Assembly: GCF_002192255.1 (NCBI RefSeq) | Contig: NZ_CP021768.1 | Span: 3,552,001-3,616,000, forward strand | Length of the DNA: 64,000 nucleotides | Direction of reading: 5' to 3' | From: Stenotrophomonas sp. WZN-1 | Lineage (GTDB): Bacteria; Pseudomonadota; Gammaproteobacteria; Xanthomonadales; Xanthomonadaceae | Part shown: piece after piece, positions 8,432 through 15,142 of the stretch | Position numbering within the stretch: position 1 is the stretch's first letter | How the letters are laid out: each line of letters begins with the position of its first letter | The notes under the pieces: model-generated | Seen by the model: only the letters and a program-made list of their open reading frames with translations | Told to the model about the DNA's origin: nothing | Databases searched by the model: none | Program-made: the position numbers and the translations under genes

Positions 8432-9436
8432 TCAACCGTTCCACTTGCCCAGCGCGGCCAGGCCATTGTCCTTGGCGCGCTCGTACACGGTCTTCTGGGC
8501 GGCGGCGTAGTTGCCCTTCATGTCCTTGGCCCACAGCTTCAGCGCGGCCTGCTGCATGGCGCGGCCGTAGGAGAAGCTCAGCGGCCACGGCAGGTTGCCC
8601 AGCTGGTTCATCGCGTTCAGGTGCTCGGTGGACTGCTCGTCGCTCTGGCCACCGGACAGGAACACCACGCCCGGCAGGATCGCCGGCACGGTGCTCTTCA
8701 GGCACATCACGGTCGACTCGGCCACTTCCTCGACGTCGGCCTGCTCATCGCAGCCCTTGCCGGAGATGACCATCGACGCCTTCAGGATGGTGCCTTCCAG
8801 CAGCACGTTCTGCTGGTACAGGGCGTCGAACAGCGAACGCAGGGTGGCTTCGGTGACTTCGTAGCAGGTCTCGATGTCGTGGTCGCCGTCCATGATCACT
8901 TCCGGCTCAACCATCGGCACCAGGCCGCATTCCTGGCACAGCGCTGCATAGCGGGCCAGCGCGTGGGCGTTGGACTCGATGCAGGTACCCGACGGGATGC
9001 TCTCGCCGATGTTGATGACCGCACGCCACTTGGCGAAGCGCGCGCCCAGCTTGTAGTACTCCTGCAGGCGCTCGCGCAGGCCATCGAGGCCTTCGGTCAC
9101 CAGCTCGCCCGGGCAGCCGGCCAGCGGGTGCGCACCCTTGTCCACCTTGATGCCCGGAATCATGCCGTGGTCGGCCATGTACTTGGCGAACGGCACGCCG
9201 TCCCTGGTCGACTGGCGGATGGTTTCGTCGTACAGGATGGCGCCGGAAATGTGCTCGTTGAGCTTCGGCGTGGTCAGCAGCAGCTCGCGGTAGGCGCGAC
9301 GGTTCTCCTCGGTGTTCTCGATACCGACGCCAGCGAAGCGCTTGGCGATGGTAGCGGTGGATTCGTCGATCGCGATGATGCCCTTGCCCGGGGCGACCAT
9401 GGCCTGGGCGGTTTCAGCCAGCTGTTCGATGCTCAT
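8432..9436 (-). CDS. class I fructose-bisphosphate aldolase
   Basis: Glycolytic/gluconeogenic aldolase splitting fructose 1,6-bisphosphate into dihydroxyacetone phosphate and glyceraldehyde 3-phosphate; 334 residues. It is the metal-independent Schiff-base type: PGKGIIAIDESTATIAKRF near the N-terminus, EYYKLGARFAKWRAVINIG (about 127-145), MVEPEVIMDGDHD (about 180) and the Schiff-base lysine segment LLEGTILKASMVI (about 220). The FLSGGQSDE phosphate loop follows near 262. It is the downstream end of a run of glycolysis genes (pgk, pyk, this), but its own terminator and a 196-bp upstream gap suggest a separate promoter. Confidence 0.95.
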   Translation of the reverse strand: MSIEQLAETAQAMVAPGKGIIAIDESTATIAKRFAGVGIENTEENRRAYRELLLTTPKLNEHISGAILYDETIRQSTRDGVPFAKYMADHGMIPGIKVDKGAHPLAGCPGELVTEGLDGLRERLQEYYKLGARFAKWRAVINIGESIPSGTCIESNAHALARYAALCQECGLVPMVEPEVIMDGDHDIETCYEVTEATLRSLFDALYQQNVLLEGTILKASMVISGKGCDEQADVEEVAESTVMCLKSTVPAILPGVVFLSGGQSDEQSTEHLNAMNQLGNLPWPLSFSYGRAMQQAALKLWAKDMKGNYAAAQKTVYERAKDNGLAALGKWNG

Positions 9437-9556
9437 GTATTTCCTGTGGCGGGTGCGGGAAAAACGTAAGTATAGCCCCGCTGCCCGTTGCCTCGCCGTG
9501 GAGGACAGGATGGAAACGCTTCCACGCCGGCGCAGGACAAAAGATGTCCTGCGGCA

Positions 9557-9624
9557 TGGGGTCAGAGCCCGTGCGGGGATCTGACTCTGGGGTCAGACCC
9601 GCAACGCGGCTCCGACCCCGGGCC
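9557..9624. repeat. GGGGTCAGA/GGGTCGGA-type REP cluster
   Basis: Several partly complementary copies of the words GGGTCAGA, TCTGACTC, GGGGTCAGACCC and GGCTCCGACCCC crowd this 68-bp stretch between pyk and the aldolase gene. The same word family forms clean hairpins at 13480 and 29082, so this looks like a decayed or multi-unit copy of that REP class. Confidence 0.55.
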
Positions 9625-9632
9625 AACACTCC

Positions 9633-11099
9633 TTACAGGTCGCCCAGGCCGCTGGCGCGGCCGTCTTCGCCCACTTCCAGCAGGCGCAGGGTGTTGGTCG
9701 CGCCCAGGGTTTCCATGTGCTCGCCGCTGGTGAACACGACGCGGTCGCCGGCCTGCAGCAGCTCGGATTCGACCAGCAGGCGGATGCTGCCGCGCGCGGC
9801 TTCGCGTGGGGTCAGGCCGCGGCTGTCGAAGTTGATCGGGTAGACATCACGCATCAGCGCCATCTGGCGACGCGCGCCGTCATGGCGGGTCACCGCGAAC
9901 ACCGGTGCCTTGGCGCGGAAACGCGACAGGTAGCGCGCGGTGCCACCGGATTCGGTCATCGCCACGATCGCACGCACGCCCACGTGTTGCGACAGGAACA
10001 TGGTGGCCATGGCAATCGCCTGGTCGGCACGTTCCAGGTTGCGCGGCGAGGCGTTGAAGTCGGTCTCGGTCTGGAACTGGCGCTCGGCCCCCAGGCAGAT
10101 GCGCGCCATCGCTTCCACGGCCTTGACCGGATAGGCGCCAGCGGCGGTTTCCGCCGACAGCATCACCGCATCGGTGCCGTCGATGACCGAGTTGGCCACG
10201 TCCAGCACTTCGGCACGGGTCGGGATCGGGCTTTCAACCATCGACTGCAGCATCTGCGTGGCGGTGATCACCACCTTGTTCTGCGCCAGCGAGGCCTTGA
10301 TGATCTTCTTCTGCAGGCCCGGCAGCTCGGCATCGCCGATTTCCACGCCGAGGTCGCCGCGGGCGACCATCACCACGTCGCTGGCCTCGACGATTTCTTC
10401 CAGGTTCTCGATCGCTTCGGTACGTTCGATTTTCGACACCAGCGCGGCATCGCAGCCGTGCGAGCGGGCGATGTCACGCGCGTCGTTCATGTCCTGCGCG
10501 TTGCGGCAGAACGACACGGCGATGAAGTCGACGCCGATCTTGGCAACGATGCCGATCAGTTCCTTGTCGCGCTCGGTCAGCGCGCCCAGCGACAGGCCAC
10601 CGCCCTGCTTGTTCAGGCCCTTGCGGTCGGACAGCACGCCATCGTTGAGCACGGTGTTGACGATGCGGTCGCCCTGCACTTCCACCACCTGCAACTGCAT
10701 CAGGCCGTCGTCGAGCAGCAGCACATCACCCGGGCCCACGTCCTGCGGCAGGCCGAGGTAGCTCACGCCCACCTGGCTGGTCGTGCCCGGGCCGGCGTTC
10801 TCGCTGGCGATCAGGTCGAAGCGGTCGCCCGCCTTCAGCTGCACCTTGCCTTCGGCGAAGCGCTCGATGCGGATCTTCGGGCCCGGCAGGTCGGCCAGGA
10901 TGCCCACTTCCACGCCCACGCGGGCCGCAGCGGCACGCACTTCGGCGGCACGCTTGGCCTGGCCGGACGGATCGCCATGGCTGAAGTTCAGGCGCACCAC
11001 ATTGACGCCGGCGCGGAACAGATCCTCCAGCACGCCCGGCGGATCAGTGGCCGGACCGAGGGTGGCAAGGATCTTGGTGCGACGCTGACGCTCGAACAT
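9633..11099 (-). CDS. pyk: pyruvate kinase
   Basis: Final glycolytic enzyme, transferring phosphate from phosphoenolpyruvate to ADP; 488 residues. Order of motifs: RRTKILATLGPATD at the N-terminus, GVNVVRLNFSHGD (about 32), the inserted B domain (about 70-165), the active-site lysine in ALVSKIERTEAI (about 215), the metal-binding MVARGDLGVEIGDAELPGLQKKII (about 240), and ATQMLQSMVESPIPTRAEVLDVANSVIDGTDAVMLSAETAAGAYPVKAVE. The C-terminal domain is intact. It lies between the HAD phosphatase/pgk pair and the aldolase gene, all leftward. Confidence 0.96.
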   Translation of the reverse strand: MFERQRRTKILATLGPATDPPGVLEDLFRAGVNVVRLNFSHGDPSGQAKRAAEVRAAAARVGVEVGILADLPGPKIRIERFAEGKVQLKAGDRFDLIASENAGPGTTSQVGVSYLGLPQDVGPGDVLLLDDGLMQLQVVEVQGDRIVNTVLNDGVLSDRKGLNKQGGGLSLGALTERDKELIGIVAKIGVDFIAVSFCRNAQDMNDARDIARSHGCDAALVSKIERTEAIENLEEIVEASDVVMVARGDLGVEIGDAELPGLQKKIIKASLAQNKVVITATQMLQSMVESPIPTRAEVLDVANSVIDGTDAVMLSAETAAGAYPVKAVEAMARICLGAERQFQTETDFNASPRNLERADQAIAMATMFLSQHVGVRAIVAMTESGGTARYLSRFRAKAPVFAVTRHDGARRQMALMRDVYPINFDSRGLTPREAARGSIRLLVESELLQAGDRVVFTSGEHMETLGATNTLRLLEVGEDGRASGLGDL

Positions 11100-11238
11100 G
11101 GTGGATGGGCCTCTCCCGTTAAAGAACGGAAATTAGCACATCCTTCACGCCGCATGTATACGGTTACAGCCTTGTGCTGCCTGACTCCGCGGGTCATGGA
11201 ACGGACATGGTCCGGACATACGCTGGCGCAGGGTCGTA

Positions 11239-11298
11239 GTAGCGCCGGGCCATGCCCGGCGGTGCTGGGCAAAGCCGCCGGGCATGGCCCGGCGCTAC
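11239..11298. repeat. SMAG-type REP pair (inverted)
   Basis: Perfect 24-bp inverted arms starting GTAGCGCCGGGCCATGCCC and ending GGCATGGCCCGGCGCTAC around a 12-bp centre. Same unit as at 6223. It lies between the HAD phosphatase gene (ending 11313) and pyk. Confidence 0.85.
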
Positions 11299-11312
11299 CG
11301 ATCAAAGGCGCA

Positions 11313-11966
11313 TCACGCCAGCAGCGTTTCCAGCTGTACGGGCTCACGGGCGAGCTGGCCAGCACCGGCGGCAGTGAGTTCCTCCTCACCGCCAAAGCCC
11401 CACAGCACGCCGACATTGCGCAGGCCGTGGTGGCGCGCGCCTTCGATGTCCATGCGCCGGTCGCCGATCATCCAGCACCGCGCAGGCTGCACCTGCAGCC
11501 GACGCAGTGCCTCGCCAACCAGTTCCGGCTTGTGGCTGCGCGAGCCATCCAGGGTCGAACCGACGATCTCCTCGAACAGCCCACCGAAGGGCAGGTGGGC
11601 GAGGATGCGGCGCGCGTGCGGCTCGTTCTTGGCGGTGACCACCGCCAGGCGGTGGCCACGGCCATGCAGCGTGCGCAGGGTGTCTTCCACCTGCGGGTAC
11701 ACCGTGTGCTCGCGCCAGCCCTCGGCATCGAAGCGCTCACGGTAGTAGCCCACCGCCTGTTCCACCCGCGCCGGTTCGACGAACAGCGGCGCGAAGGTGG
11801 TGCGCAGCGATGGACCGATCCAGCCCAGCAGCGTCTCCTGCGGCGGCACCGGATGGTCCATCTTCTGCAGCGCATAGGCGATGCAGGCGGTGATGCCCAC
11901 CTGCGAATCGATCAGCGTGCCGTCGAGGTCGAAGAACAGGACATCCTTGCTGCGGTCGGCACTCAT
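11313..11966 (-). CDS. HAD-superfamily phosphatase (phosphoglycolate phosphatase-like)
   Basis: Haloacid dehalogenase-like hydrolase of 217 residues. Motif I is [15 protein letters not shown] (nucleophile Asp about residue 12), a cap domain spans about 20-85, motif II/III lies in [16 protein letters not shown], and motif IV is [32 protein letters not shown]. The start codon overlaps the stop codon of pgk by four bases (ATGA), so the two are translationally coupled. Coupling to phosphoglycerate kinase suggests a role in clearing a phosphorylated side product, perhaps 2-phosphoglycolate, but that is inference. Confidence 0.88.
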   Translation of the reverse strand: MSADRSKDVLFFDLDGTLIDSQVGITACIAYALQKMDHPVPPQETLLGWIGPSLRTTFAPLFVEPARVEQAVGYYRERFDAEGWREHTVYPQVEDTLRTLHGRGHRLAVVTAKNEPHARRILAHLPFGGLFEEIVGSTLDGSRSHKPELVGEALRRLQVQPARCWMIGDRRMDIEGARHHGLRNVGVLWGFGGEEELTAAGAGQLAREPVQLETLLA

Positions 11967-13138
11967 GCGCCGCGCGCGTCGAGTGCGGCGACGGCCGGCA
12001 GGGTCTTGCCTTCCAGGAACTCCAGGAACGCACCACCGCCGGTGGAGATGTAGCTGACCTGCTTGGCGATATCGAACTTGTCCACCGCCGCCAGCGTGTC
12101 ACCGCCGCCGGCGATGGAGAATGCCTTCGAGTTCGCGATGGCGCGGGCCAGCGCTTCGGTGCCCTTGCTGAAGGCTTCGAACTCGAACACACCGACCGGA
12201 CCGTTCCAGACCACAGTGCCGGCCTTCTCGATCAGCTGTGCGTACTGCGCGGCGGTCTGCGGGCCGATGTCCAGGATCAGATCGTCTTCGGCAACAGCGT
12301 CGACCGCCTTCACTTCGGCAACAGCGTCCGGCATGAACTGCTTGGCGGTAACCACGTCGACCGGCAGCGGGATATCGGCGCCACGTGCCTTGGCATCAGC
12401 GACGATCTTCTTCGCGGTGTCCAGCAGGTCCGGCTCGTACAGCGACTTGCCGACGTTGTAGCCAGCAGCGGCGATGAAGGTGTTGGCGATGCCACCACCG
12501 ACGATCAGCTGGTCGACCTTGCCGACCAGGTTGGCCAGCAGTTCCAGCTTGGTGCTGACCTTGCTGCCGGCGACGATGGCGAGCAGCGGCTTGGCCGGTG
12601 CATCCAGCGCCTGCGCCAGCGCGTCCAGCTCGGCCATCAGCAACGGGCCACCGGCCGCCACCGGGGCGAAGCGGATGACGCCATGGGTCGAGGCCTGCGC
12701 GCGGTGTGCGGTACCGAAGGCATCCATCACGAACACATCGCACAGGGCGGCGTACTTCTTCGACAGGGCTTCGTCGTCCTTGCCCTCGCCGACATTCATG
12801 CGGCAGTTTTCCAGCAGCACCAGCTGGCCAGGCTGCACGTCGACACCTTCGACCCAGTCACGCACCAGCGGAACCTCGCGGCCCAGCAGCTCGGACAGGC
12901 GCTGCGCGACCGGCGCCAGCGAGTCGGCCTCGCTCCACACGCCTTCCTTCGGGCGCCCCAGGTGCGAGGTGACCATCACCGCCGCGCCCTGCTCCAGCGC
13001 ACGCTTGAGCGTCGGCAGCGAAGCAGTGATGCGCTGTTCGGAAGTGATGCGGCCATTCTCGATCGGCACGTTCAGATCCTGGCGGATCAGCACGCGCTTG
13101 CCGGAGAGGTCGAGGTCGGTCATGCGGACGATGGACAT
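11963..13138 (-). CDS. pgk: phosphoglycerate kinase
   Basis: Glycolytic kinase interconverting 1,3-bisphosphoglycerate and 3-phosphoglycerate with ADP/ATP; 391 residues. I choose the ATG at 13138 ([25 protein letters not shown]); the frame also has a TTG two codons earlier. Motifs seen: [36 protein letters not shown] (about 60), [44 protein letters not shown] (about 110-150), [15 protein letters not shown] (about 190), the nucleotide loop [17 protein letters not shown] (about 320) and the C-terminal [10 protein letters not shown]. It overlaps the HAD phosphatase by four bases. Confidence 0.96.
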   Translation of the reverse strand: MSIVRMTDLDLSGKRVLIRQDLNVPIENGRITSEQRITASLPTLKRALEQGAAVMVTSHLGRPKEGVWSEADSLAPVAQRLSELLGREVPLVRDWVEGVDVQPGQLVLLENCRMNVGEGKDDEALSKKYAALCDVFVMDAFGTAHRAQASTHGVIRFAPVAAGGPLLMAELDALAQALDAPAKPLLAIVAGSKVSTKLELLANLVGKVDQLIVGGGIANTFIAAAGYNVGKSLYEPDLLDTAKKIVADAKARGADIPLPVDVVTAKQFMPDAVAEVKAVDAVAEDDLILDIGPQTAAQYAQLIEKAGTVVWNGPVGVFEFEAFSKGTEALARAIANSKAFSIAGGGDTLAAVDKFDIAKQVSYISTGGGAFLEFLEGKTLPAVAALDARGA

Positions 13139-13302
13139 GGGCAACTCTTTGGCTCAGGGACGGGATGCCGGGGTACGGCAGGCGGCCATTGTATCGGGTG
13201 CGGCTGGCGGGAGGGTCGATGCCTGCGGCAGGCAGAGGCGCAGGGCAACAGCAACGGCAACGGCCAAAGCCAAAACGCTGGCGCTTCGTGGTGCTGTGAA
13301 TG

Positions 13303-13408
13303 GGCCGGGGTGGTGTGGGCTGGCAGGGGACGCCGTAAACCCATCCATGGGGGCTTGGCCGCGGCATCCATGCCGCGGACACCCCTGCCAGCCCACACCG
13401 CCCCGGCC
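13303..13408 (+). repeat. cloverleaf inverted-repeat element, copy A
   Basis: 106-bp element. Outer arms (13303-13329 and 13382-13408) are complementary over 27 bp with one mismatch. Inside are two hairpins: CCCATCCATGGG at 13340-13351 and CCGCGGCATCCATGCCGCGG at 13359-13378. The core between the arms begins ACGCCGTAAACCC. Copies B to E at 13604, 19893, 20162 and 61380 share this plan. Orientation + is defined by the CATCCATG reading of the larger hairpin. It lies 164 bp upstream of the pgk start codon and forms a convergent pair with copy B. Confidence 0.85.
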
Positions 13409-13479
13409 TCGACAGGTTCATGAGGCAGAGCGGATGGCAAAGGCACAAGCAGTGTGTGGTGTCGGATGAAGAACGAAGC

Positions 13480-13516
13480 GGTCAGATCCGTTTTCCTACG
13501 GAAAACGGATCTGGCC
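13480..13516. repeat. REP-like hairpin of the GGTCAGATCC class
   Basis: Arms GGTCAGATCCGTTTTCC and GGAAAACGGATCTGGCC flank a 3-base loop; the outermost pairs are imperfect. The words recur at 29082 and 9557. It sits in the spacer between element copies A and B. Confidence 0.7.
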
Positions 13517-13603
13517 CCGAGGGTCGTCGAGCGAAGCGACCCGCTTCCGCTCTTGCTCTTCTTATTTCTCTTCCGTGGGTGGACGCACACGGAAACTGTC
13601 AGA

Positions 13604-13708
13604 GGCCGGGCGGGTGGGCTGGGCAGGGGTATCCGCGCCATGGATGGCGCGGCTAAGCCTACAGGGACGTACTTGCGGCGTCCCCCTGCCCAGCCCACCC
13701 GCCCGGCC
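13604..13708 (-). repeat. cloverleaf inverted-repeat element, copy B
   Basis: 105-bp element with perfect 26-bp outer arms (13604-13629 and 13683-13708). In minus-strand reading the core is ACGCCGCAAGTACGTCCCTG and on, with a TAC/GTA first hairpin and CCGCGCCATCCATGGCGCGG as the second. Its outer stem resembles that of copy A (shared GGCCGGG, GTGGGCTGG and CAGGGG words), but it points the other way, 195 bp away. A minor short ORF crosses the element without evidence of coding. Confidence 0.85.
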
Positions 13709-13765
13709 AGGCGCGGCTTTTGCTTTACGCGACCACCCACAAGGGGCTGCGCCGTTCGCCGGAAC

Positions 13766-15142
13766 CTATTCCGAAGGCGCCGGCTTCTGCCGAAGCAGGC
13801 TGACCGCCAGGCCACCAACAACCAACACACCCAGCCCCAGCAACGCCCACAGCAGCCACGACTTCCAGTCGTGCTGCGGTTTCAGTGCCGACTCGCCGGC
13901 CAGTGGCTCCGGGCTGCCTTCCAGACGAGCCAGCGTCGGCTGCCACGACGGATCATTGCGCTGCCGCAGCTCCTCGATCAGCACCCCGATCGGCGCGTCC
14001 GTGCGGCGCGCGGTCGCGCTGCCCACCGCCAGTGCGTAGGGCGCTGCACCCTGGCTCAGGAACACCAGCACTTCCGGCTGGTAACCCAGGCGCAGCGTCG
14101 GCGCGGTGGCGGTTTCCGCCGGATTCGCCACCAGCTTCCAATAGCGGTCGCGGTGCACGCCGCCCAGCGGCTGCGCCGCCGACTGCTGGCGCTGGCCCTG
14201 CGTGCCCTGTTGCACCTGGTAGGCGATCCACGGCGCGCTGCGGCGCTGCCACTCCGCGCCCTCGTCATCGCGACTGAACAGCGTCCATTGCACCAGGCTG
14301 TTGTCGGTGCTGGCCACATCGGCGCGCGCCACCGGGAACCGGCCATCCATCTCGAAGGTGTACTCGCCCTTGCCTTTCGACGTTGGCTCCAGCGACAGCC
14401 ATTCCCACGGCACGGTCGCCGGCGCTGGCGGCAGTTCCGCCAGTACGCCGCGCAGGGTCGGCAGGCGCGAATCACCCTGCGCCAGGATGCGCAGGTAGCG
14501 TGCAGTGCCGTCCACCTGCAGGCGGCGCTGCAGCAGGCGCTTGCCCGCGCGCTGCAGATCCACCAGGGGCACATCGCGGCCAATCGAGCGCCAATGCTGC
14601 AGGTCGTCGCTCGCGTCCAGCTGCACCTGTGCCTGCAGTGGCTGGCCGCTGTCGGCCCAGTCCAGCACCAGCGCTGCCAACGGCTGCTGGTCGAGCATGC
14701 TGGCGTCGATCAACCAACCGCCGTGCCCGTTCGCCACCGCCCCGCCACTCACCCGTGCCTCGACCCGGCGTACCCGGCCATCGGCATCGCGCTCGGTCAG
14801 CAGCTGCAGGTCGTTGCGCTGGGCATCGGGCAGCGGCGGCAACACGAACCACGGCAGTTCACGCTGCACCGGCGGTTGCGCCAGCGGCTGGTCCGGTGCC
14901 AGCAGTGCCGACGGCAACAGCTGGCTGGCCGCATTGAACACCTGCAGGTCGCTGAGGTCGGGGCTCACGGCACGGCGGTAGATCGCCGGCTCCAGCACGA
15001 TGCGGTAAGCACCGGACTGCGCGCTGGACAACGTCAGCGGCCATTGCTCGGCATACTGCGTGCGGTAATCGGCCGCCTGCACCACGACGGCGGCCAGCAT
15101 GCCGAACATCGCCGGCAGCAGCGCCCTGCTCCACTTCCTCAT
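13766..15142 (-). CDS. DUF3999 family membrane-anchored protein
   Basis: 458 residues starting at the ATG at 15142 (MRKWSRALLPAMFGMLAAVVVQAADYRTQYAEQWPL), a Sec signal cut after VQA. The long periplasmic part is beta-rich with the DUF3999 hallmarks YRIVLEPAIYRRAVSPDLSDLQVFNAASQLLPSALL and WKLVANPAETATAPTLRLGYQPEVLVFLSQG. One transmembrane helix (WLLWALLGLGVLVVGGLAVSLL, about 430-451) and a short tail end it. Its start overlaps the stop of the DUF2339 gene by four bases. The two domains of unknown function often occur as a pair, and probably form one membrane complex. Confidence 0.88.
   Translation of the reverse strand: MRKWSRALLPAMFGMLAAVVVQAADYRTQYAEQWPLTLSSAQSGAYRIVLEPAIYRRAVSPDLSDLQVFNAASQLLPSALLAPDQPLAQPPVQRELPWFVLPPLPDAQRNDLQLLTERDADGRVRRVEARVSGGAVANGHGGWLIDASMLDQQPLAALVLDWADSGQPLQAQVQLDASDDLQHWRSIGRDVPLVDLQRAGKRLLQRRLQVDGTARYLRILAQGDSRLPTLRGVLAELPPAPATVPWEWLSLEPTSKGKGEYTFEMDGRFPVARADVASTDNSLVQWTLFSRDDEGAEWQRRSAPWIAYQVQQGTQGQRQQSAAQPLGGVHRDRYWKLVANPAETATAPTLRLGYQPEVLVFLSQGAAPYALAVGSATARRTDAPIGVLIEELRQRNDPSWQPTLARLEGSPEPLAGESALKPQHDWKSWLLWALLGLGVLVVGGLAVSLLRQKPAPSE

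Larger units (their letters stand above)
13139..13765. other. 627-bp intergenic region holding elements A and B
   Basis: Between pgk and the DUF3999 gene there is no gene I can support. It contains copy A, a REP hairpin and copy B. Flanking the elements are purine-rich words such as GGCAACGGCCAAAGCC (about 13255) and, in reverse, GCTCTTGCTCTTC (about 13549). The pgk promoter must lie right of 13138. Confidence 0.7.

Noticed and set aside
9717..12053. Rightward frame of 778 codons opposite pyk and the HAD gene.
   Set aside because: Antisense shadow; pyruvate kinase motifs are on the other strand.
13420..13656. Short frames crossing the cloverleaf elements, giving peptides such as GTYLRRPPAQ.
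   Set aside because: The same peptide strings appear wherever an element lies, in several frames, so they result from the DNA structure, not from coding.
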